From: Carex sylvatica
Taxonomy: Eukaryota; Streptophyta; Magnoliopsida; Poales; Cyperaceae
Length of the DNA stretch: 64,000 nucleotides
Reading direction: 5' to 3'
NCBI GenBank assembly: GCA_964058845.1
Contig: CAXKVR010000048.1
Location: 248,001-312,000, forward strand
In this document: positions 48,786 through 64,000 of the stretch, in pieces
Layout: every line of letters starts with the position of its first letter
Position numbering within the stretch: position 1 is the first letter of the stretch
The notes under the pieces: generated by a model
Told to the model about the DNA's origin: nothing
The model's database searches: none
Seen by the model: only the letters and a program-made list of their open reading frames with translations
Program-made: the position numbers and the translations under genes

Positions 48786-49167
48786 ATGATACATTGCAAT
48801 GTATAGACATTTTTGTACATTTGACTAATAATCACCGGATTTAAAATTCAAATAATCGATTCAAACTGTTCATTTTGTTCATATTAATGTGTTTGGAGAT
48901 CAAATTTTACATTTTTTTAAAACAATTTACTATTTTTTTAGATTTATTGAAAATTGTTGTTTTCAGACAAATATGGATCATAAAAAAACAGTGATTTTCA
49001 ATAAATCTAAAAAAGTAGTAAGAAAATTCTAAAAAATATTAAATTTGGTCTCTAAATACATATTAATATGAAGAACAAGATTAACGGTTTGGATCAGTTA
49101 TTTGAACTTTAAATTCAATGATTTATAGTCCAATATACAAAATAGGCTATACATTACAATACATCAT
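48786..49167. mobile_element. Fold-back MITE, shared-core family, ATGATACATTG ends
   Basis: ATGATACATTGCAATGTATAG is inverted at the right as ATACATTACAATACATCAT-type sequence. Inner arms keep the TTAATGTGTTTGGAGATCAA core and AAAAATAGTAA-like blocks. It stands directly after the poly(A) run. Confidence 0.78.
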
Positions 49168-49169
49168 AG

Positions 49170-50110
49170 TCCAACTCTCTCTCTCTCTCTACATGTATAT
49201 ATATATAATGTGTTTTGCCCCCTCCCTTTATTGAATTCACATCCCCTCAAGTTAGCTGACAGAGTCCAATTAAATTGGACAGCTCAAGATTAGAATTTTT
49301 AACTTGGCACGAATCTGAAAGCACAAATAATACTGCTCTCTCTGTCATTCCGAACATGCACCGGCTGATATTAAATCTGGGCCGTCCGTTTCAATTTTAT
49401 TGAGTCAGGTACCTTGGAGTATACAGATCCCCCTTTTTTGCCCCGTTGTATGACGGGCTTCCCACTTATGGGCCCCGATATTCGAAGCTGTTAATTAAGT
49501 TGAATTGCATCCCGGCGGTTAAGATTGTAAAAGGAAACAGGTACCGGCCTCTAAAATCTCTGGCCCGCATAGCACATAACTTGACCATGAATCATCGAGA
49601 ACTTCCATGCTTAAACCCTACCAGGCTACCACACCCCCTCATCTTCCTTTCAGCACACAAAAAAAATAAAATAAAAATGCAGAAGTCCCAACCTCAGGAT
49701 GTACCGGTGAAAACAACAGTTAGTACAGCGAGTTCAAAATATGGGGAATTTGAATTTTGTCTTTTAGAAAACTTCGCCAGATCGTTGGCTTCACCGTACC
49801 GGGTCGCCCCAATTCGCGACTCGAGCCTTCTGTTGAAGATTTCTGCTACCCTGGAATGACATGTAATTCTTCTTTTGGAAACTTTATTTGAGGAATTTAA
49901 TCGAAGAATCTATCAAATAGAGCTGGGACATTACTAGACTTGAAAAGAAGTGGTTCCTCACTCGATGGCCTCTCATCTTTATTAGGTTTCTCTCTCTATA
50001 CATTCTTTTCTCGTTACATTGTAAGGTTACATAATTATGCATTTTCTCAAAAGAAGAATAACATTAAACATTGAAATTTGCGACTTCCTTTTTTGAGGGA
50101 TATTAGATAT
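49170..50110. other. Upstream region without a convincing gene
   Basis: A 137-codon frame (49446-49859) exists but has no recognisable domain and mixed composition. TTGGCACGAATCTGAAAGCA (49302-49321) recurs in divergent form near 59610, so part of this is repeat. Confidence 0.4.
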
Positions 50111-50114
50111 AAGC

Positions 50115-50415
50115 ATAACTTCAAATCTATGAGATTGGTTTCAGATGACGAATCCAAACCGTTAAAACCAATCTATTTAACGAGTGATGTGTGTACATGC
50201 AAAATTTTGAAATTTTCCAATTCATTTAGTGCAAAGTCAAGCGGTCAAAAGATAATGAAAAATGAATGCACTAAAATAACTTATAAAGCTTCATTTCTTT
50301 TACCGCTTGGCTTTATACTAAATAAGTTCAAAAATTTCAAAATTTTGCATGAATTTGCATCACTTGTAAAGTAGATCGGTTTCAACGGTTTGTATTTGTC
50401 GTTTGAACTTTTGAT
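50115..50415. mobile_element. Fold-back MITE upstream of the demethylase
   Basis: The arms are inverted. GATGACGAATCCAAACCGTT at the left faces AACGGTTTGTATTTGTCGTT at the right, and CATGCAAAATTTTGAAATTT faces its mirror near 50340. The 98-codon frame over it is an artefact of the repeat. Relatives occur at 9348-9774 and 60540-60890. Confidence 0.75.
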
Positions 50416-50832
50416 ATGGTAAATTGAAAATGCCTTGACAATTTTTTAATAATGTCTTTTGTGATAATATAATGGTGTTTCAAGATCCACAGTTTGGTAA
50501 GTCCACAGTGCTTCAAATTTCAAATTGTTGGGTGAACACTAAGAGTGCATCAGATCACATTGTTCTTTAATGTGCAGAATTTATGAGTATGATCAATTCC
50601 ATCAAACTTTAAGTTTCAAATTTGTTTATACCCATTTTCAAGAATGTCAATGGATTTAATGCTAGTAGATTTACTGCATTGTGGTATTAACCCAAAAATT
50701 CTTATTCTTTGGCGAAGTTGGATAATCTATAGTAACAGTCAAATTTAAGTCAAGCCCAAAAAATCCAATTGAATTGGGCTGAATGTAATATAGAGTGTCA
50801 TTATAGCACACTAGGCTTAACAAAATTGCAAT

Positions 50833-50974
50833 TATATAAATGAGCTTCCGCTTGAGCTTCTAAAGCGACATAACCCTCTTCTCTACCTATTAGCAACAAT
50901 AATCTCTCCGCCGCTCTGACGACAATTTTTTGCTTTTTCTCTAGCAATTTAAAGAAATCTAGGCTACCAAGCAG
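50833..50974 (+). promoter_or_regulatory. Demethylase TATA region and 5'UTR exon
   Basis: TATATAA at 50833-50839 is followed about 30 bases later by a CT-rich leader (ACCCTCTTCTCTACC..., TCTCCGCCGCTCTG). The leader ends ACCAAGCAG and GTTTGT follows, a donor at 50975. The 894-base intron to TTCTTCAG (51868) puts CAGTG before the ATG. An intron in the leader is common in this gene type. The exact transcription start is inferred. Confidence 0.5.
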
Positions 50975-51873
50975 GTTTGTTTTTCAAGAAATCTATGGTT
51001 GTTTTGGGCTAAATCTTGAACTTTTTTTTCCTTATTTTCTTTGTTTCCTCTATAATTGTGGCTACATCATGTCCTTCTTTACCCTTCTGATGGATAAGAT
51101 TGATGGTGGCTTAAAAATTGTGCATGTAAAAGGGACTAGCAGGAATTCCACTGCCAAAATCAAATAAAGAAGGTTATATATGTAGTATGAACATTCTTCT
51201 GCATGAAAATCTAGATCTAATGGGTATTTATTGTCGGATATAACCCTAATCTCTTTTTACAATTGGTCTATATCCTTATGATAGTTGATTAGATCCTTAA
51301 GGATGATAATGGTTGTGAGGTAAAATCTTTTTTAGCCCAAACCAAGCTTGGGAAATATATGAAATCCTAGAGCTCCCACAAGATAAAGGTCCGCTTTGTC
51401 AATATTTTTGTTAAATCAGAGGAAAAGGATATTTGAGTTAATTGCCATAATAAGGCTGTTAGATTTGTTCTTTAATGTGATCCTAGTATTGATCTATTAG
51501 TTGGAATTCTCAAGATATTATTTTATTTGTTATCTTTTTTTCTTTGGTAAGATGGAAGGGGCAATATTACATTGTCTGTCTAGTATAAGATTATTATTAC
51601 AATTAAGCATGATTCTTTATTTTGTTGCACAATTCATTTGCCTTTGTTATTTTTTTTAAGACATCCTACATATTTTTAATTTGTTTAAAATTGTGAGTTA
51701 TTTTCTACTCATGATCATTTTATGAAGTATCATTCTTATACATTAACAAGAACATACTCTGGCATATAAACCTTTCAAACATCATTGAGGATGCTTTGGC
51801 AGCTTTTCTCTGCCAAAAAGGTTCTGTATGATATTTTCATCACCTTGTTAATTTATTTTATTCTTCAGCAGTG

Positions 51874-58742
<6,869 letters not shown>

Positions 58743-60540
58743 GAATAGGATTGTTTTTTGTCCTTGTGCATTCATTAAAGTCATGTTTGTATTTGCTTTA
58801 AGAAAACTATTGTTTTTTATATTATGAGAATACTTTTGCTAACATGCATCGGCAGTGTGTTTGCACAGGCTAGAGTTAAAAAAAGTTATATAATTAATGT
58901 ATGAGCTGTTCAAAATTTGAAATTACAATTGTTAATGTTGTTCATTTTCATAAGATATGAGTTCGCATAATTTATAATTTTTGCAATTGCAAGATACTAT
59001 TACCGTATTACGGCTTGTAAACACATGGTCATCAAGTCGTGGCCCTTAATCATTAATCTATGATCTATCATAGTTTATTAGATTGTATTTGATTTAGTGT
59101 AAAATAAATTATAAAATTTTAAATTTATGTAGACATCTCATAAAAATAAACAAATGCGAATTGATTTTAGCATTAAGGTTTAAATTTAAAAATGTAAATA
59201 TAAAAAAAGTAATGTTGTAACGTGAAATTTTGTGTAGTCAATTGAGTGGTCATCTGTTTTGAAGCTTCAAGACCAGAGACATGATAGGAAACCCCATCGG
59301 ACTATCGGAGAGCTCATTCGGTGCATGCGTCGGGTAATGTGCAACATGGCTTGCTGAGTCAGATCCGCTGTGATGGTAAGTAATGCGGAAATAGGAGAGC
59401 AAGCTACTGGACATCGCAGCGACATTATCCGCTTCACAGACGCCTCCAAATCCGAGAGAGCATCTTCAATGGAGTACAAAGATTAATTTGACAAATCCAA
59501 TAATACAATGGAAAGTGGAAACATTGGTCATCCACCCCGAATTCGCATCCTCTGAGATATCTCAAACTTTGCGTGACTTTTTGGAATCTCTCAACCGTTT
59601 AAATAGTTTTGCACGAATCTCAAAGCAAAAATAATACTGGCCCCCTGAGCTATCACCGAATAGGCACCGAACACATTGATCACGCAAAAATTGAGATATC
59701 TCAGAGGATACGCACTCATCCACCCCCCCCTCCCTCCATAATCCATATCTTCTGCATTAACGCAACTATTGAGTTCAGTTTTTCGGCCGTGTGATCAGAA
59801 TTCGGACCAATCCGGCCCGTTAAGCCTATAACACACGGGGCCATTAAATATTAGTGTGGATTTGAATCAGATGGTCCAGATTTTAACTCAAATTTTGAGT
59901 TAACTCAGAGGATAGAATTCCTCCCTCCAGTGGCTTCCACCGAAAATTTAGTGAAGACAACAAAGCAACCTGCAAAGGATTATGATTACTCATCCGTCCG
60001 ATCAGCTTTAAGATCTGTGCGCACAAAATATTAAAGCTGGCACGCATATTGAAGTAATGTGCACGAATTTTAAAGAAGATTGAACAGACTTGAAACCCAT
60101 CAAACCTAAATTGGTCCCTAGCTACCTCTTGAGCTTGGAAAAATTAGCAGGGCCCTCAAATTTGCTCAAGTAACGTTAACATAATGCAATCTATGCATTT
60201 TTAATTTTTTTAGCAATATTATAAAATAAAAACAAACAAAAACATGATGGTGGGTGTCAGTCTTAGTACTGAGAATAATACGTCACCTGTCATAAAAAAA
60301 AAGAGACAATATATAATAGGTCACCTGATAGCCACAAAAGTTGGACCTAGCATTATATACAAGAAGGTAAGAATCTGCTTCTATTTTTGAGAATAGGAGG
60401 GTCCTCATTCTAGAGAGAGATAGAAAAAAGAGGAGCGAGAGAGAAAGAGTAGGAGAGAGAGAGAGAAGGGTCCTTTTTTTTCAAGAAAAAGAGCGGATTT
60501 TATTTCCAATAAGAGTCCATTTAGTATTACATTTGTGTCA
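58743..60540. other. Demethylase 3' flank and old repeats
   Basis: The 3'UTR-like start has TTCATTAAAGTC near 58770 as a weak poly(A) candidate. At 59541-59575 and 59681-59715 a near-perfect inverted pair carries CCTCTGAGATATCTCAA and its mirror, with a third related half near 59900 (TTTTGAGTTAACTCAGAGG). A 70-codon frame on - (59267-59479) is unassigned. Confidence 0.5.
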
Positions 60541-60890
60541 TTAATTTTAATCTATATAACACTAATTTCAAAATCTATTAAATCGATTTCAAACGGTGTA
60601 TCCAAACCATTCAAACAGATCTACTTCATTAGTTATATATTAAATGCAAAATTTATATCAATGCAAATTTATTTAATATCTAGTCAAGTGGTCAAATGTA
60701 AGATTTTTTAAGTTAATTTTAATGCATTCATTTTTCAATATTTTTTACTGCTTGACTTAATAAATAACTAAAAAAAAAATTTGCATTAAATACATCACTA
60801 ATAAAAGAAAACAATTTTACGGTTTAGGTTACTCGTTTGAAATCTATCCAATAAATTTTGGAGTTGATAACATATAACACTGATATCATA
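60540..60890. mobile_element. Fold-back MITE
   Basis: The arms are inverted: TAACACTAATTTCAAAATC mirrors near 60880, CATTAGTTATATATTAAATG mirrors CATTAAATACATCACTAAT, and TCTAGTCAAGTGGTCAAA mirrors near 60750. It is related to 50115-50415. Confidence 0.6.
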
Positions 60891-60949
60891 TATATTAGGT
60901 GGACTCTAAGGTGGAATCAGTAGTAATTGTAAAACTAGTTCAATTTTTA

Positions 60950-61575
60950 TCTGAATTTTTTTTAATACCATAATAAAAAATAAATAAACCAAAATACCTC
61001 TGTTTTGGGGATATCCGATTTTTACTCATACCGCACAGCCAATTCGCTAACTCAATTAATGGGGTCCGCACAGCCGATCCACGGCCTCAGAAAGGGATCT
61101 GCAGATTCATTCTGCGACCCCACAGATTTTTTGTTTGTTTACAAAAATATTATTAATTAATATCAAAGCTCAAAGTTTGAGATATATCTGACAATGCGAA
61201 TTTCATGGCTCAAATTTGACTAAATTTGATTTCTTGGGCACGCTTTCCAAGTAAAAAAGAAAAAAGAAAATTACAAACTTGGGCCGCAAATTAGATCTGT
61301 AGACTCCGGTCTAGGGCCACAAACTGGTTGTGCAGTCCTATTAAATGGGGTCATGAATTGGCTGTGCGGCCTCCACTTATAATCATTTTTTTTGAATTTC
61401 TCTTGTTTCATTTTAGAAAAATCTTTATTATATCACTTCAATGATATAATGGACTCTTCTTTTTATGCGTCTAAGATGAGTAAAAACCGAAATCCCCAAA
61501 ATGGAGTTGTTTTAGTTTATTTTATTTTTATTATGGTATTAAAAAAAATAGGAATTTTTATTCAACGAAAGAGAA
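60950..61575. mobile_element. Fold-back element with GCACAGCC words
   Basis: Outer arms (about 60952-61042 and about 61475-61565) are inverted: TTAATACCATAATAAAAA faces TTTTTATTATGGTATTAA, and TTTTGGGGATATCCGATTTT faces AAAACCGAAATCCCCAAAA. The interior has GGGTCCGCACAGCCGAT and GGCTGTGCGGCC-type words in inverse order. It ends about 50 bp before the demethylase copy. Confidence 0.65.
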
Positions 61576-61599
61576 GGAATCTGTACTTTCTTGCGGTGA

Positions 61600-62670
61600 C
61601 TAATGTAAGTTGGTGTTGTGAAACTAATTACAGGATTTCAGTCGTGTGAAGCATTCTGTAACCAAATGCATGGCGGGGCTACAGTTCTCGATCTGTAATT
61701 TAATTAATTTGGATGCAGGACATCTGGGCCCTCTATTTATGGAAATCTGAATTTAACTTCACATTTTGCTCTTTTTTATTTTCAAAAATTTGTAGAATTG
61801 TATTTAATTTATTCTGTTTATAAGTTTAGAAAGGCAGTCCTTTCGACAACTGGAATGCAGGTTTCTGGTAATCACAGCAAGCCAGCATGGTGTTAATTAA
61901 TTTGTCCATATCAGTTTGAAGAGATGTTGGGATCTTGCGCTACAAAAAGTAAATGCACTAAAAAAAAAAATTCTACGAAGCCAACAAAAGCATAGGCAGG
62001 CAAACCCACAAATGCTTTTCATGTGCTGAGGTCAGGGTCAATTGATGGATGTTAATTCGGTCCTTTGCATCTGCTGTTCTTCAGGCTATAACTTCTTTAT
62101 ATCTTCATGATGATTTTATGAATTTTATGAATTATGAGAAGATAATATTTATTGAATATGAAGTTATTTTTTATTACAAGTTCCTATATCTATTTATACT
62201 AAAAAATTTATGTAAGTTACTATTTGTACTATTTATGGCAATATGATACACGTTACTGTTTATTTTATTACTATAAAAATCTATTTTCTATTTTGTTTAT
62301 TCTATGACGAGTGTCTGAGATCAATTTTTTTGAAATTCTTCTTTATTTTCAACAATTCATATCAATCCCCACTTAAATACTTTTGTCTTTTAACAACAAC
62401 ATGATCTTTTGTTGTTAGTTATTGTTTATGTTGTTATTACATTTAGGCTTATGAGGCGTTTCTTCAAGGGTAAATTGAAGGGGAGGGGACTTCAGGAGTA
62501 GTGGCATCTCAAGTGCATCAACAGAATTCCCTAGTCATAAGGGGAATTCAGAAGAGTTGTGAGCTTTGCCTACTGTGTTCGATTCAGAGATGCTAACCCT
62601 AGTAGCAATGTCAGACATAATTTAATATTCTTCTCTTTGAAGAAATCAGATTTCAGCACTGCTAAAAAAA
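61600..62670 (+). pseudogene. Decayed tandem copy of the demethylase 3' end (exons 9-11)
   Basis: The sequence matches exon 9 (TTACAGGATTTCAGTCGTGT, then CTGGGCCCTCTATTTATGG at 61722-61741), intron 9 (AATCTGAATTTAACTTCACA; CGACAACTGGAATGCAG), exon 10 from 61861 (GTTTCTGG...; GGGTCAATTGATGGATG) and exon 11 from about 62452 (CATCAACAGAATTCCCTAGT; AGAAATCAGATTTCAG). Introns are kept, so the copy arose from DNA. The exon 9 donor reads ATG|GAAATC instead of GTAATC. Many frameshifts and deletions destroy FYRN and FYRC. It is on the same strand about 3.7 kb from the parent. It could pair with, or compete with, parent RNA only if transcribed, which is not shown. Confidence 0.88.
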
Positions 62671-64000
62671 ATAATGTCCTGGTTCACTTTGTAATACTTT
62701 ATATATAGCATTAATGTTCTTTCTAGATGTAGTTGTAATTACATATTGAATATTTGTCATTTCTTTTCTTGTGAAAACTGTATAGGGGACTGTATACAGT
62801 TGCGTTCTTAGGTATATATCTCCTAAACTGTACAGTACATATAGCTTTTTTCTTTACATTTTGAATTATTTATCCGAAGGAAATATCTCTTTCAGAAGCA
62901 TTAATCATAATCAAAAAAAGACTACGTATACGAAAGAATGAACTTGATGAAGAGGTCAAGGATCAACGCATTCATGCAATTTACACTACAAGAGAATGAA
63001 CTTCCGTTAAGAGAAACAAAGTCTAGCTACTTGTTCTCCTTTATAGACAAAACAAACTAGTTGTTGAACGAGAGAGTCACGTTGAACTAAACAGTTTTGT
63101 GCTTTTAGCATGTCAATATATATAGCATTAGATAGAATAAACCTTGAAGGACTGCCAGTTTCCTCAAAAGTTGGAGTACTGTACGTACCAGCTTGTGCAT
63201 GCATACATCCAGACAAAAAACAAAATACAAAACTAGCCAACAATCTAGCTAGTTTAATAATTAATTTTTACTTCAACGTGTACACAGTTTAGGTTTGTAA
63301 AATAAAATATATTGCCTTCACTTGGGGAGTCTGACCTGTTTGCCTTTGAGCAGGCCAACTATATAATGGGTCAATATATTTGCCTCTGAATTTCAAATTG
63401 TGCTCAGAGCTTCAGTAGCCCTTGCATCTTATAAAAGTGCACTGCTCTTAGCCCCTCCATATCTGCAACTCAAAATAGGAAAGGAATTATCTATATATTA
63501 AGCATGCTTTTGTTAATGCAGGCAGTTCAACTATCATCCTGAAACCTGAATTTATGTCACATAAACCACAAAAACAGTAGGATCAGACTAAGGCCGACTG
63601 CTTTTGCAGCTCAATATTCTTCAGTTGAGTAGAATAGAAAGAGAGGAATTAATAGTTCCCCATGAAATCAGGTCAAAAAAAATTATGTGGATTTTTTTTT
63701 TATCTTCTTTTCCAGACTAAGAGTATTAATTATTCTCAATTTACTTTAAAATTTTGTTTTGGAGGGGGGCAGTGGTCTTTGCAAGATCATACATGCCATT
63801 TGAAATATATATGATTCCACTGCTTTCTTGCTTTATTCTCAAAAAACCATCCAGTTCTAGTTCATCATTTAATTGAATCCTTCAAGTCAATCCTATATTC
63901 CTATGTTTTGAAGAAATTGAAAATTAAAACTTAGGTATGCATGCTTCTTACATCAGTTACAACTTTGTTTCTACCTTTTTATTTTGAAGTTAATGTCCTG
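62670..64000. other. AT-rich terminal stretch
   Basis: No gene recognised. Small frames at 63007-63243 (-) and 63110-63292 (+) overlap each other and show no family features. Confidence 0.5.

Noticed and set aside
49446..49859. 137-codon frame upstream of the demethylase
   Set aside because: No domain, no upstream promoter signal, part of it repetitive; more likely chance.
50078..50374. 98-codon frame near the demethylase promoter
   Set aside because: It lies inside a fold-back MITE and does not resemble a protein.

Overview
This window reads as nuclear intergenic DNA of a flowering plant. It is AT-rich, its genes have short exons with GT/AG introns, and most of the length is transposon-derived. 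It carries plant-specific families (NAC factor, plant JmjN/JmjC/FYR demethylase, F-box, PPR, HMGB). A monocot is my guess from overall feel only; the sequence does not prove it.

Two genes look intact. A NAC transcription factor lies on + with three exons (37309-38776, 261 codons). A JMJ14/JMJ15/JMJ18-type histone H3K4 demethylase lies on + with eleven coding exons plus a probable 5'UTR exon (about 50865-58742, 1005 codons); every proposed junction keeps the frame. A third candidate is a much shortened three-exon F-box gene (17987-18887, 166 codons). The other coding traces are broken: a MULE transposase (1470-2320), a plant-mobile-domain-like fragment (2450-2800, -), a transposon-associated multi-exon gene (13132-16596, -), PPR repeats (32755-33185), HMGB exons (33891-34462, -), a FAR1-like N-terminus (40699-40896) and a decayed duplicate of the demethylase 3' end (61600-62670).

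Region by region: 1-21.8 kb is layered old repeats (fold-back elements, MULE remnant, a 5'-truncated LINE with a 17-bp target duplication, a GCTATAGCG-rich element, a transposon gene split by an LTR-like block, the mini F-box gene, and an alternating purine-pyrimidine tract). 21.85-29.7 kb holds two neighbouring GGTTCGG-rich elements, the first split by a 6.8-kb CACTA element. That CACTA contains an internal duplication, a complete TRIM retrotransposon and a solo LTR. 30.2-35.0 kb is a GGGTATGG-rich element split by a 3.46-kb CACTA element that carries HMGB and PPR gene fragments. 35.3-37.2 kb has two fold-back MITEs and then the NAC promoter. 39.3-49.2 kb has a hAT-like element, a LINE 3' end, a second solo LTR, a MITE cluster and a poly(A)-tailed retrocopy. 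50.8-62.7 kb is the demethylase and its decayed tandem fragment. 62.7-64 kb is unrecognised AT-rich sequence.

The NAC factor and the demethylase are both expected to act in the nucleus, but nothing here links them functionally. The main interest is the readable order of transposition events. Several nested insertions come with target duplications and an uninterrupted paralogous copy that serves as an empty-site control.
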